A stretch of 61,476 nt of DNA. Origin: Planctomycetes bacterium UBA1146. GTDB taxonomy: Bacteria; Planctomycetota; UBA8108; UBA1146. The position numbers were made by a program, and so were the translations under genes. This document shows, in pieces, positions 7,721 through 17,354 of the stretch. Location of the stretch: positions 1 to 61,476 of the forward strand of contig DCAA01000031.1 of assembly GCA_002311345.1 (NCBI GenBank), written 5' to 3'. The notes beneath the pieces were generated by a model that saw nothing but the letters and a program-made list of their open reading frames with translations, was not told the DNA's origin and made no database searches. Positions within the stretch are counted from its first letter, which is position 1; the number at the start of each line of letters is the position of its first letter.

Positions 7721-9151
7721 TTACCAGGGCAGGGAGATACTCTTGACGGTGGAGAGCACCTTCATCGCCTCCACCACCCCTTCCTTGATGCCCAGGCCGC
7801 TGTCCTTGACCCCGCCGAAGGGGCTGGTCTCGGTGCGCCAGCCGGGCACATCGTTAATATTGACGGTGCCGGTGCGGATGCGCTTTGCTGCCGTCATCGC
7901 CACCGACAGATCGGTGGTCACTACCCCGGCCGAAAGCCCATAGGCCGAGTCATTGGCCAGCGCGATGGCATCGTCGATGCCATCGGTCACGAGGATCGGA
8001 GCCAGCGGCCCGAAACTCTCTTTGCGCACCATCTCCGCATCGCGCGGCACATCTGCGATGACGGTCGGTTCCATCAGTGCGCCATCGCGGCTTCCACCGT
8101 GCAACACACGAGCCCCCATCGCTTCCGCATCCCGAACGCGCCGCTCCAGTAACTTCGCTGCATCTTCATCGATGACGGTGCCGACACGGGTCGCCTCATC
8201 TTCGGGATCACCACAGGTGTATGTCGCAGCAACGGATACAAACGCCTCGGTGAAGGGATTGATGATGGAACGATCGACCAGCAATCGCTTCACCGCAGTG
8301 CAGCGCTGACCACTGTTACGGAAGCAGCCTTCCGCAGCCAGTTGCACGGCCAGTTCGAGATCCGCATCGGCGTGAACGATGAGCGGGCTATTGCCACCGA
8401 GTTCCAAACACAACTTCTTGTAACCAGCGATGTGAGCGATCGCCTTGCCGACATCGGTCCCTCCGGTGAAGGAGACCAGCGAGATCCGGTCGTCCTCGAT
8501 GAGAGAGCGGACGGTGGTCTCCACTGGCCCCAGCAGAACCGCGATCATGTGACCCGGAAGGCCTGCTTCCAGAAGCAGTTCGGTGAATTTGATGGCGGCC
8601 GTGGGGGCCTTTTCGCTGGGCTTGAGAATGACCGGTGTCCCGGCAGCGATCGACGGGGCCACCTTGTGGACCACCTGGTTGAGCGGATGGTTGAAGGGGG
8701 TGATCGCCAACGCTACTGGCAACGGTTCGCGTACCGTCAGGATTCTGCGCTTCTTACCGTGCGGAGAGACATCTCCGCACAACACTTGACCTTCATCACG
8801 GATCGATTCCATCGCCGCAAATAGCAGCACGTCGAGACAACGCCCCACCTCGTAACGAGTCTCACGCTTGCACAGTCCCGTATCCTTGAGGATGTAATCG
8901 GCAAACTCATCGCTGCGTTGTTCGAGCAGTTGTCGCGCTTTCTCCAGCACCAGAAATCGTTCGTAGTGATCTTCCATCGGGCCACCAGCCAGCGCTGATT
9001 CGATGGCGCGCTCACCATCGGCGGGAGTCAGCATCGGGATATGAGAGACCACTTCTCCGGTGTAGGGATAGCGCACCTCGAGCAGATCATCGGAAGTGAC
9101 GACTTCACCGTTGATGCGACAGGGAACCAGTGGAATCGGAGTGGTTGTCAT
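7721..9151 (-). CDS. phnY: Phosphonoacetaldehyde dehydrogenase (aldehyde dehydrogenase family)
   Basis: An NAD(P)-dependent aldehyde dehydrogenase of 476 residues: TPFNHPLN, VILKPSEKAPT, FTGGTDVGKAI, general base E250 in CLELGGNSP and nucleophile C284 in NSGQRCTAVKR. The family alone does not give the substrate. The assignment rests on the gene beginning two bases after the stop of phosphonoacetate hydrolase, the arrangement of the 2-aminoethylphosphonate route in which PhnY oxidises phosphonoacetaldehyde to phosphonoacetate and PhnA cleaves it. The start at 9151 (AAGAGG upstream) avoids overlap with phnA. A transaminase PhnW is not in the window. Confidence 0.85.
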   Translation of the reverse strand: MTTTPIPLVPCRINGEVVTSDDLLEVRYPYTGEVVSHIPMLTPADGERAIESALAGGPMEDHYERFLVLEKARQLLEQRSDEFADYILKDTGLCKRETRYEVGRCLDVLLFAAMESIRDEGQVLCGDVSPHGKKRRILTVREPLPVALAITPFNHPLNQVVHKVAPSIAAGTPVILKPSEKAPTAAIKFTELLLEAGLPGHMIAVLLGPVETTVRSLIEDDRISLVSFTGGTDVGKAIAHIAGYKKLCLELGGNSPLIVHADADLELAVQLAAEGCFRNSGQRCTAVKRLLVDRSIINPFTEAFVSVAATYTCGDPEDEATRVGTVIDEDAAKLLERRVRDAEAMGARVLHGGSRDGALMEPTVIADVPRDAEMVRKESFGPLAPILVTDGIDDAIALANDSAYGLSAGVVTTDLSVAMTAAKRIRTGTVNINDVPGWRTETSPFGGVKDSGLGIKEGVVEAMKVLSTVKSISLPW

Positions 9152-9153
9152 CG

Positions 9154-10410
9154 CTACGCCTCTTCCCGGGACAGGTGGAAGTTGCACGCCAGATCGAAGA
9201 TATCGAAGTTCCTCAGATCAGAAGTTTCGGAAGTCACTGGCTCTGAAACCAGCATCGGTACCTGCTCCTCGAAACGACCACCATGAGAACGCAAGCGACC
9301 ATGGAGCTGTGACAGGTCATGATCCTCGGGCCTGCGTCCGAGCACCACATGCTGGCCGGAAAGTACGTACAGATCGCCGATGCGATCGGCCGGCAACTCC
9401 AGTTCTCGCTCGGCACCTTGTCGATCGAGCACTTCGGTGACCCCATCGAGACAACCGATGAAGGTCGCCACCTCGACGCGGTCAAGAGAATCATCGAGGT
9501 GCACCGTCACTGCCGAACCGAGAGCTCCATGATGAGCAACATAAGGATCGGTGATGGGACAGATCACCCGTACACCGTCGCCGAACTGTTTGGTCAGCAT
9601 CGTCTCGAGATGAATCACATTGGGCGTGCCATCGTCATTTACCTTGTAGTTCATACCGTGATCAGCGGTCGCCGCGACCACGCAATCGAGTTCGAGCAGT
9701 TTCCCGATGGCCGCGTCGATCCCCGCCATGAAATCGAGCATTTCAGGTTCACGGGGTTCATGGGCATGCTGCATGAAGTCGGTCAGTGATAGATAACAGA
9801 AATCAGCCAGCCCGCGCTCGATGAGAACAATTCCCGCATCCAGAACGTAGAGACTCGCATCGCCGGAGTAGATCGCCGGTTGAGGACGTCCCACCAGCTC
9901 CTCGACATCTCCGATACCATGGCTCTCGGAGCGCGCTTCGGCTGCCTTTTCGGTCGAGAAGGCAAACGCCTCACCCGATGCCAGCGGCAGATCGAGCGAC
10001 AGGATATCTCGCAACTTTTCCTTGGCGGTGACCATCGCCACTTTACGGCCAGAAGCAGATGCAGCAGCCAGAATCGTGCCGCAACGCAGGTATTTCGATG
10101 AGTTCATCATCACTTCTTCGCCCGTTTCCGGGTCGAGGAAGAAATTGCCGGAGATGCCAGTCTTCAGCGGTGGTACGCCGGTGACGATGGCCGAGTTGTT
10201 GACGTTGGTGAAGGATGGCAGCGCACCACGAGCAACAGCGCGAAAACCACCTTCGATCATCTGTTCGAGGTTCGGCATGCGCCCGCATTCGATGGCGGTA
10301 TCGATGTAGTCATCCGAACACCCATCGAGGCACAGCACCGCGATCGGCCGTGCTGGTGGCTGGTACTGCCGGTCGTTGGCAGAGAACCCGGCAGTCGAGA
10401 TGGAGGCCAT
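9154..10410 (-). CDS. phnA: Phosphonoacetate hydrolase
   Basis: PhnA hydrolyses phosphonoacetate to acetate and phosphate and belongs to the alkaline phosphatase superfamily. The 418-residue protein carries the two-zinc site at the expected places: D29 in LCLDGCSD, nucleophile T68 in LPSFTNVNN, D211 and H215 in LTDFMQHAHE, D250/H251 in TADHGMNYK, and H376 in RSHGG. These fit the numbering I recall for the Sinorhizobium enzyme almost exactly. First gene of a phnA-phnY pair, divergent from the metallophosphoesterase; the 154 bases between (10411-10564) should hold both promoters. Confidence 0.95.
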   Translation of the reverse strand: MASISTAGFSANDRQYQPPARPIAVLCLDGCSDDYIDTAIECGRMPNLEQMIEGGFRAVARGALPSFTNVNNSAIVTGVPPLKTGISGNFFLDPETGEEVMMNSSKYLRCGTILAAASASGRKVAMVTAKEKLRDILSLDLPLASGEAFAFSTEKAAEARSESHGIGDVEELVGRPQPAIYSGDASLYVLDAGIVLIERGLADFCYLSLTDFMQHAHEPREPEMLDFMAGIDAAIGKLLELDCVVAATADHGMNYKVNDDGTPNVIHLETMLTKQFGDGVRVICPITDPYVAHHGALGSAVTVHLDDSLDRVEVATFIGCLDGVTEVLDRQGAERELELPADRIGDLYVLSGQHVVLGRRPEDHDLSQLHGRLRSHGGRFEEQVPMLVSEPVTSETSDLRNFDIFDLACNFHLSREEA

Positions 10411-10564
10411 CGATCACCCTTTCGAGGAACTGGCACAGTACCGGGCAAGATTGTCGTCTCCCGGACGCTGGAAGTCCATCCATCGAAACGATTCTCTCGC
10501 AGCAACCAGTCATCTTTCTGCTAATGTAAAGCAACGAGAAATATCCATCGGTGAGAGGCCCCCC

Positions 10565-11599
10565 GTGACAGGCAAAGACGGCACACCAGATCGCGGCAAG
10601 TATCAGCTGCCTCGTCGTAGATTTCTTCAGAAGATGGGTCAAGTGGTGGGAGTTGCCGCATGTGCGCTCGCCCTACCCGCAACCGCTCGAACGGCCACCA
10701 CCAGACTGGCCAAACCGGTGCGCTTGGGGCTGATCGCCGATCTTCATCATGATGTGATGCACGATGCACCAGCACGGCTCGATGCCTTTCTCGAGGCGAT
10801 GGCAGCGGATCCACCCGATGCCATCATTCAACTGGGCGACTTCGCCCAGGCTAAAAAACAGAACCGACCGCTGGTGGAGAAGTTCCAGAAAGCACACCCG
10901 TTAGCCCTGCATGTCATCGGCAACCACGACACCGATGGTGGTCTGAGTTTCGACCAGGTGTTGCAGGAATGGCGGATGAAGAGTCGCTACTACAGACACG
11001 ATGTGAAGGGCCTGCGTCTGATCGTCCTCGATGGAAACGAAAGACCCCAGGATCACAAGGGTGGCTATCCATCCCACATCGGTCCGCAGCAGATCGAATG
11101 GTTAAAAAAAGAACTGGTAACTGGCGATGGTCCACTGTTGATCCTGTGCCACCAGCCACTGGCGGGGCCTTCTTGCATCGACAATGCCGAAGAGTTGCAA
11201 AAGATTCTCAACACAGCTGCGGATCGAATCATTCTCGTCATCAATGGCCACACCCACATCGACGACCTGATTCGTACTGGTGACGTCAGCCACCTGCATG
11301 TCAACTCAGCCTCCTATCAGTGGGTCGGAGGGGGCCACCGCAATATCAGTTATCCCGCTGAGATCCACGCGGCTTATCCTTGGATCGATCACACCTGTCC
11401 CTATCGTGATTCCCTCTTCACCACCTTGACCTTCGATCCGAAAAGTGGCGCGGTACAGATGGAAGGATGCAAGTCGCAGTGGGTCGGCAAATCACCTCTG
11501 CAGGTCGGGTACGCCAATCAACCGGGTTGCATCGACGGCAAGCAAATCGTCCCCGAGATCCGCGCGCGACAGATTTCACGGTCGAAGAAAGGTCAATGA
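10565..11599 (+). CDS. Tat-exported calcineurin-like metallophosphoesterase
   Basis: The chosen start is a GTG at 10565 after GAGAGG; a longer frame would overlap phnA head-on. The N terminus has a twin-arginine signal, PRRRFLQKMG, followed by an apolar Ala-rich stretch ending ATARTA. The 344-residue protein has the full phosphoesterase motif set: IADLHHD, QLGDFAQ, GNHD, LCHQP and NGHTHID, as in CpdA/Icc-type enzymes and exported phosphodiesterases. It probably acts on an organic phosphoester outside the cytoplasmic membrane, which suits the neighbouring phosphonate pathway, though a functional link is inferred from position only. Confidence 0.88.
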   Translation: MTGKDGTPDRGKYQLPRRRFLQKMGQVVGVAACALALPATARTATTRLAKPVRLGLIADLHHDVMHDAPARLDAFLEAMAADPPDAIIQLGDFAQAKKQNRPLVEKFQKAHPLALHVIGNHDTDGGLSFDQVLQEWRMKSRYYRHDVKGLRLIVLDGNERPQDHKGGYPSHIGPQQIEWLKKELVTGDGPLLILCHQPLAGPSCIDNAEELQKILNTAADRIILVINGHTHIDDLIRTGDVSHLHVNSASYQWVGGGHRNISYPAEIHAAYPWIDHTCPYRDSLFTTLTFDPKSGAVQMEGCKSQWVGKSPLQVGYANQPGCIDGKQIVPEIRARQISRSKKGQ

Positions 11600-11603
11600 C
11601 GAC

Positions 11604-12992
11604 CTAGGCATCAGACGGAGTGGATGCTGTCTCTTCCGATGATTCTTCCAGGTTGACCAGATTTACCTTCACTGGAGCACGTTCAAAATTTTGTGCCTCG
11701 TAATATTTCCTGCGGTTCAGCCGTGCCATGGAGCAGAAGAAGCGATCAGGAATGCGTTCGACCCGTTCGTTGTTCTCTTCAACGATGTCGTTGTAATAAC
11801 CACGAGCCAGCGCGATTTTCTCCTCGGTGCGGGTCAGTTTTTCTTGCAGATTCTGAAACAGGGTGTTGGCTTCCAGATCTGGATAAGCTTCCTTGAGCGC
11901 CCTCACGGTCGGGGTACAGGCGGTGGCTGCCTCGCCGATGGCGACCTTCGCTTCGTTACGCAACATCACGAGATGTTCCTGGAGTTCTGCCTCGTGCTGC
12001 TGATATCCCTGCACCACATCCACCAGTCGCGGGATCAAATCGTGGCGTCGTTTCAGTTGAACATCGACATTCTTCCATGCCTGTTCGACCCGATTTTTCA
12101 GTGCCAGTAAACTGTTGTAGACCATCACGACCCAGCGGAGGCTCCAGTAGGCGAAGAAGATCGCTCCCCCAAGTAATCCCAGCAACCAGGGCGGATCTTG
12201 AGAGTTGGCAGCAGAGATCCCCAGCGGTACACCCGCAGATACGACCAATCCGGCGATGAACCAGCCCCAGAAACGAAATTTGTAGCCGCTGACTTTCTGC
12301 TGCTCGGTTTTGACCGAGATCAGAAACATCGGCGCCTGGGAATCCTCGGCGATCTCGGGGGCCACCACATCTTGTCGAAGCCTGGATGCCCCCAAGACGT
12401 AGATATTCCGATGCAAGGGGATCGCATCCTCGACGAAACGTCTTCTACCGGTGGAACCGTAAACGCCGTTGCTGGGTCCCTTGCCGTAATAGAGCGAATC
12501 GGAGATGCCGCAGGTCTGAGAAAATACCTGTACCGCATCGATCTCCGCACCCTTGGGCTGGATGAGAATTAAACCGGTATCGTCTTGAAGATAGAACTCG
12601 ATCGACTTGGAACCGTGATCGACCGTATCCCAACCCGTTTGCCAGCGGGTCCGGGTCTGGGTTCTGCCCTTGCTATCGGTGTAGGTTTCGGTGACCAGAC
12701 GTCGCCACTGCTCGAGGACACTGTAGGAATAATGAACGCAAGCACTCTCGTCGAGATAGCTGGTCAGAGGGCTCTCGGATTCTGCGGTTCCCTTGACCTC
12801 GACCAGTCCGATGAAAACACCGGCGGTCTTGCACGTCGGGATGTCATCGATCAAGCGCTGTTTTCGGCGCGCGCGCACCGAAAATTCTGCGAACAGAATC
12901 AGCAACAGCACCCCGCCGACCCCAATAGCGATCGGTACGATCTCGTTACTGTCGAACATCGAAGACATCAGCATCGCTGGGACCCTGAACAC
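11604..12992 (-). CDS. Membrane protein fusing a GIDE-like domain to a LemA domain
   Basis: A membrane helix at 19-36 is followed by a domain at about 57-205 resembling the GIDE (MULAN/MAPL-type BAM) domain: GLVEVKGTAESESPLTS, HYSYSVLEQW, a WDTV segment, LQDDTGLILIQPKGAE and IPLHRNIYVLGAS. Two further helices (about 241-262 and 267-292) lead into a LemA domain at 290-450 with QAWKNVDVQLKRRHDLIP. The eukaryotic RING finger is absent. It lies 33 bases after lemA and is surely co-transcribed. The start may be the GTG at 12992 or an ATG at 12974, better spaced from a weak CAGGG. Envelope role inferred; mechanism unknown. Confidence 0.82.
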   Translation of the reverse strand: MFRVPAMLMSSMFDSNEIVPIAIGVGGVLLLILFAEFSVRARRKQRLIDDIPTCKTAGVFIGLVEVKGTAESESPLTSYLDESACVHYSYSVLEQWRRLVTETYTDSKGRTQTRTRWQTGWDTVDHGSKSIEFYLQDDTGLILIQPKGAEIDAVQVFSQTCGISDSLYYGKGPSNGVYGSTGRRRFVEDAIPLHRNIYVLGASRLRQDVVAPEIAEDSQAPMFLISVKTEQQKVSGYKFRFWGWFIAGLVVSAGVPLGISAANSQDPPWLLGLLGGAIFFAYWSLRWVVMVYNSLLALKNRVEQAWKNVDVQLKRRHDLIPRLVDVVQGYQQHEAELQEHLVMLRNEAKVAIGEAATACTPTVRALKEAYPDLEANTLFQNLQEKLTRTEEKIALARGYYNDIVEENNERVERIPDRFFCSMARLNRRKYYEAQNFERAPVKVNLVNLEESSEETASTPSDA

Positions 12993-13025
12993 TCCACCGC
13001 GAAGAGCCCGTAACCATGAATAACA

Positions 13026-13649
13026 TCAAGAAAAGGACACTTTCGGGGCTTCGCGCTGCTCGGGGGAATCAAGTTCGAACAGTTCAGCGGGACCGAAGTT
13101 GTACATTCCCGCGATGACGTTATCGGGAAATGACTCACGCTTGATGTTGAATCGGGTCACGGCGTTGTTGAACCCCTCACGGGAGTAAGACACCTTGTCC
13201 TCGGTCGAGGTGAGTTCGTCTTGAAGTGAAAGCATATTCTCGTTCGCCTTCAGATCGGGATAATTCTCCGCCAGGGCAAACAGTTTTCCCATCGTGCCGG
13301 TCAACACCGCTTCGGCACCCATCAGGCCTTGCATCGCTTTGGGATCCCCGGGTGCTGCGGCCGCATTCTGGCCAGCAGTGACCGCCTGATTGCGCGCCTC
13401 GATCACAGCTTCCAGCGTCTCTCTCTCGTGCTTCATGTAGCCCTTGGCGGTCTCCACCAGGTTCTGGATCAGGTCATAGCGACGAGTCAGTTGTACATCG
13501 ATCTGGCTGAAGGCGTTCTCGTAACCGTTGCGTAATGCCACCAGACCGTTGTAGATCGCGATGGCATAAAAGACGATTGCCAGCGGAATCAGTATCAGGA
13601 CCCCGAGGAAGATCCAGATTCCTTCTACCTGTGCCAGTATCAGTTGCAT
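13026..13649 (-). CDS. lemA: LemA family protein
   Basis: A 207-residue LemA protein: one N-terminal membrane helix (about 10-33), then the conserved ENAFSQIDVQLTRRYDLIQNLVETAKGY region and a long helical bundle with LKANENMLSLQDELTSTEDKV and the C-terminal FPDNVIAGMYNF. LemA proteins are inner-membrane-anchored coiled-coil proteins of uncertain role. GGAGGG precedes the ATG. It is the first gene of a two-gene unit with the GIDE-LemA fusion, whose C-terminal half is a diverged paralogue, so the two may form a mixed assembly. Confidence 0.92.
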   Translation of the reverse strand: MQLILAQVEGIWIFLGVLILIPLAIVFYAIAIYNGLVALRNGYENAFSQIDVQLTRRYDLIQNLVETAKGYMKHERETLEAVIEARNQAVTAGQNAAAAPGDPKAMQGLMGAEAVLTGTMGKLFALAENYPDLKANENMLSLQDELTSTEDKVSYSREGFNNAVTRFNIKRESFPDNVIAGMYNFGPAELFELDSPEQREAPKVSFS

Positions 13650-13753
13650 CGTTTTTCCCTCCTGTCACAAAGCCCATCGTTTCAGGCAACAGCGGGCAGT
13701 TTATCGTACAGACAACAACCATCAAATGACGATGTTCACGTCTGTATTCGAAC

Positions 13754-16078
13754 TCAGAAGCCAGATCCGGTTTGCTTCTTCTCGATCACAAGTTCCAGTA
13801 AATCGATGGCAGCATCGCTAACGGTGCCACCTTTCTCTTTATCGAAAATCATTTCAACGACAACCCGACGAGTGCCTGCAGGAACCAGACCATCGCTCTG
13901 ACGGTGACACATACCGTTTTTGTTACCACGGTCGGCAGCGATCACCGGGCCTATGGAATCATCGCTCAGTTCCTGGCCGTCCTCATCGAGGAAGACGATG
14001 CGCACTCGTGCTTCATCTTTTTGTTTCTGCCAACCGCCGATCCAGGCCGAGAAACGATAACTCGCCCCCTTGTTGATGGCGCTTCGCAACCTTCGTAAGT
14101 CGATCTCCTGACGCACGATGGTGCGGATGGCGACACCGCCGATGGTACCGTGAAGAAAATAGTTGGCCCCGGCGCCTTCAGGCACGGGGAGGTGATCCCC
14201 CTCGTCCATCGAGTAGCCATTCCAGGGTTGCACCTGCAAGGGTGTGTTGCTCTCCGCTGATTCCCAAGCCTCGACGAGGCTCGCCGATGCCAGTTTGCCC
14301 GCCGCAGCCTCGACACTGGCGGTCTCGGCGCCAGGGTTGGTGATGATGTTCACACCCAGTTTTCTGGCCGTGAAGACCTGTGCCGCCTGTCCGTCTTGCG
14401 GCATCGACTCGCTTGCGTTTCGGATCTTGCGCAGTCGCCCGCTATGGCGTTCTGAAATCTTTTCGCAGTATTCTTCGGCTTTTTCCCCGCCACCGATGAC
14501 GACATTATGAATTGCTACTGGATGAAAACGGGTAACACGCTCGAGTGCTTTCAGCAGTCGATCGAGATCGTTGCAGCGGCCTCCCCATGGTTCTCCATCG
14601 GAGAGGAAGTAGATGAAACGGCACTCCGGATCCTCGATGGCCGCCTCGATACTCTCCTGGTAAGCGAAGCGACAGGTCCCCTGGGAAGCAAACCACTGCG
14701 TGGCGGCCTGGGCGTTCTTCGGCGAGAGCGGAGCCAACCGCGGAAACACCCGATCGATGCGGGCATTCCACGGATCACCATAGGGCTCACGAAACAACAC
14801 CATGTTGAAGCGCGGTTGTTCTGCTCGGGGCATGGAAAGCCACTGCTCCAGCATCGTGTGCACCTCGATGCGTGCCGCTTCCATGCGGGTGCGACCGCCG
14901 AAGTCACCATTCATCGATCCGGACAGATCGAACAGAAACACTGCATCGGCAGCCAACACCGGCAGGTCAAAGAAGACCACGGTAGGACCATCCTTGACCT
15001 CAGCATTCCCGACCCCTTCTGCCGGGGCCCGCAGCCAGCCACCGGCTGGTCTCTCCTTGCGCGCCACGATCTTGCGGGGAGAAGAGTACATCTCTGCATA
15101 GGCCAGCCAGGCCATCGCATCGACAGGCTTCTTTTCCCCGGTCATATCAGAGAGGGCGTGGTGCCAGTCGAACAGATCTGGGTCGCCCGGGTTCTCGGGC
15201 AACGTTTCCAGCAGCAGATCGACCGATAGAGGCGACCAGAGTTCGACCATCGCCTCCACAGACCGTCGGCGCACTCTCCAGTCGCGGTTTTCGAGCGCCT
15301 CACGCATCAAATCTCGTGTCGAGGGAGACCACTCATCGACGGGAATCGTCGCCAGCGCCTGGACGATAGCGATGCGTGCCGGATGCCCCGTCATCTTCGG
15401 CATCTTCTTCCAGGCGCGCTGAAGTTCCTTCTGATACGGACCCGCGCCGAAATTGCGCAGGTAATCGATCGCTCCGACAAGATCACGCGGCTTCCCGTCA
15501 CGCAGTTGCCGCAGTGCTGCCGGGAGGATGTCTTGCGCAGTGTTGGGCCGAACCAGTGCCGCCATCGCGAGGGGGTCACCTTGCTTGGTCACACACCACT
15601 TCAGCATACGATCGATGGTCGATGACTCGGGATACCGGGAGGCGATCTCGACCAGTGCCCGGATCGCGGCAGAGGTCAGTTCTTGATCATCGGATGTCAT
15701 CCACCCCATGAGCAGATCGAGATCTTCCACGCCACCAACCTGCCCGAGCAGATCGCAGACGATGGCCGGCAACTCGGGACTCTTCCCCTCTTCCAGGACC
15801 ATCCACCTCAATCGAGTCCTGACCTGTTCCGCATCCATCTTGGCAAGTGTTACCACGCCCTCCTCGACCACGATGGGGTCGCGAGAAAGGAGTTTCTCGA
15901 GTGGCTCGTCGAGTTCGTCGGGGGTCACAAAATGGAGTGGCCAGGAGATGCTGGTAACGATCGACAAGATCAGCAAACAACCGCTCAAGAGACACCTCCA
16001 GCGACAGGATAACCCGATAGAGTGCACCCGCGAAGGCGGGAAATACCACCTCAGGCCCTGAGGCTCCTTGACTCCCAT
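13754..16078 (-). CDS. Secreted HEAT-repeat and von Willebrand factor A protein
   Basis: The start at 16078 follows GAAGGGG; an ATG 30 bases upstream (16108) is the alternative. After a hydrophobic export segment, residues about 50-330 are helical HEAT-like repeats (LALVEIASRYP, DWRVRRRSVEAMVEL). A VWA domain follows, with an intact MIDAS DLSGSMNGD near residue 384, a Thr in QGTCRF and ASP in YFLSDGEPWGG. The last 200 residues form a beta-rich domain (YRFSAWIGGW, RVRIVFLDEDG), likely a sandwich. Such proteins bind a divalent metal and a partner protein; the target is unknown. A smaller relative lies at 35582-36877. Confidence 0.82.
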   Translation of the reverse strand: MGVKEPQGLRWYFPPSRVHSIGLSCRWRCLLSGCLLILSIVTSISWPLHFVTPDELDEPLEKLLSRDPIVVEEGVVTLAKMDAEQVRTRLRWMVLEEGKSPELPAIVCDLLGQVGGVEDLDLLMGWMTSDDQELTSAAIRALVEIASRYPESSTIDRMLKWCVTKQGDPLAMAALVRPNTAQDILPAALRQLRDGKPRDLVGAIDYLRNFGAGPYQKELQRAWKKMPKMTGHPARIAIVQALATIPVDEWSPSTRDLMREALENRDWRVRRRSVEAMVELWSPLSVDLLLETLPENPGDPDLFDWHHALSDMTGEKKPVDAMAWLAYAEMYSSPRKIVARKERPAGGWLRAPAEGVGNAEVKDGPTVVFFDLPVLAADAVFLFDLSGSMNGDFGGRTRMEAARIEVHTMLEQWLSMPRAEQPRFNMVLFREPYGDPWNARIDRVFPRLAPLSPKNAQAATQWFASQGTCRFAYQESIEAAIEDPECRFIYFLSDGEPWGGRCNDLDRLLKALERVTRFHPVAIHNVVIGGGEKAEEYCEKISERHSGRLRKIRNASESMPQDGQAAQVFTARKLGVNIITNPGAETASVEAAAGKLASASLVEAWESAESNTPLQVQPWNGYSMDEGDHLPVPEGAGANYFLHGTIGGVAIRTIVRQEIDLRRLRSAINKGASYRFSAWIGGWQKQKDEARVRIVFLDEDGQELSDDSIGPVIAADRGNKNGMCHRQSDGLVPAGTRRVVVEMIFDKEKGGTVSDAAIDLLELVIEKKQTGSGF

Positions 16079-16152
16079 CGTCCCCTTCGGGAGACTTCGA
16101 TCATTCACCGGTCATACCGCCGGTGAAAATCCGATCAGATGACAAGGAAACC

Positions 16153-17259
16153 ATGGAAGCAGCCATCGTCGGACTGCCCAATGTGGGCAAGTCGACCCTC
16201 TTCAACGCGCTGACCGCTGCCGGGGCGAACTCTGCCAATTATCCCTTTGCCACCGTCGAACCCAACATCGGAGTCGTTGCGATTCCCGATCCGCGTCTCA
16301 AGATCCTCAATCAATTTGTCGAGACCAAGAAGGTAGTGCCGACCGCGCTGAGGGTTGTCGATATCGCCGGGCTGGTACGAGGGGCGAGCGAGGGGGAAGG
16401 GCTCGGAAATCGGTTTCTCAGTCATGTTCGAGATACCGATGCCATCATCCAGGTGGTTCGTTGTTTCGAGGATTCTCCAGGTAGCGAGGAGATTACCCAC
16501 GTCGAAGGCACCATCGATCCTCTTCGTGACATCGAAACCATCGAGATCGAACTGATACTGGCCGATCTACAGACGGTAGAAACTGCCCTGAAAAAAGCGA
16601 CCCGGGCCGCCCGAGGGCGTGAAGAGGAAACATTGTTGAGACTGGCAGCACTGGAAAAATTACAACCGGTGCTGGCGCAGGGCCTTCCCGCTCGCAAAGC
16701 AGACCTCGGTTCCGACCCTCGTACTCCTGAAGTGATGAAAGGACTGGGGCTCATCACCACCAAGAAACAGATGTTCGTGATGAATGTCGCAGATGACGAC
16801 GTTCATGGAGAGGGAGAACTGGCCCAGCAAGTCCGAACGCTTGCAGAAGAGCGTGGCGGACAAGCGGTTCCCGTCTGTGCTCGCATCGAAGAAGAACTAT
16901 CAGAGTTGGATGAAGAAGATCGCGCCGAGATACTGGTCGACTACGGAATGGATGAGCCGGCCCTGAACAAGCTAACCCACGCCATCTATGAGCTGCTCTC
17001 GCTTCAATCTTTTTACACCATCGGCCCGAAGGAGATCCGGGCATGGACTGTGCAACAAGGTTCCACTGCCCATCAGGCTGCTGGTGTCATCCACACCGAC
17101 TTCCAGCGCGGCTTCATTCGGGTCGAAGTCCACTCCGTCGCAGAGTTGCAAGAATACGGCAGCGAGAAAGCGATCCGCGAGGCGGGTAAGTTGCGCATAG
17201 AGGGCAAGGACTACGTCATGCAAGATGCGGATGTGTGTCACTTCTTGTTCAACGTTTGA
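16153..17259 (+). CDS. ychF: Redox-regulated ribosome-binding ATPase YchF
   Basis: YchF is an Obg-family NTPase with a preference for ATP that binds ribosomes. The 368-residue length matches the family. G1 GLPNVGKST is at 7-15, the switch region NYPFATVEPNIGVV follows, G3 is DIAGLVRGASEGEGLGN, and the G4 position is NVADDD rather than NKxD, the change responsible for ATP use. A coiled-coil insert (about 130-170) and a C-terminal TGS domain (TIGPKEIRAWTVQQGSTA...GKDYVMQDADVCHFLFNV) complete it. The ATG at 16153 follows AAGGAAA; an in-frame codon 30 bases upstream is less likely. Confidence 0.97.
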   Translation: MEAAIVGLPNVGKSTLFNALTAAGANSANYPFATVEPNIGVVAIPDPRLKILNQFVETKKVVPTALRVVDIAGLVRGASEGEGLGNRFLSHVRDTDAIIQVVRCFEDSPGSEEITHVEGTIDPLRDIETIEIELILADLQTVETALKKATRAARGREEETLLRLAALEKLQPVLAQGLPARKADLGSDPRTPEVMKGLGLITTKKQMFVMNVADDDVHGEGELAQQVRTLAEERGGQAVPVCARIEEELSELDEEDRAEILVDYGMDEPALNKLTHAIYELLSLQSFYTIGPKEIRAWTVQQGSTAHQAAGVIHTDFQRGFIRVEVHSVAELQEYGSEKAIREAGKLRIEGKDYVMQDADVCHFLFNV

Positions 17260-17354
17260 GCAGAATCTCGGTCGACCACCGCATCATCCTCAACAGTCAG
17301 AATTGCTTGTTCGTTCAGCACGCACTTTCTCCCACCTCGTAGACCTCGCGACAT

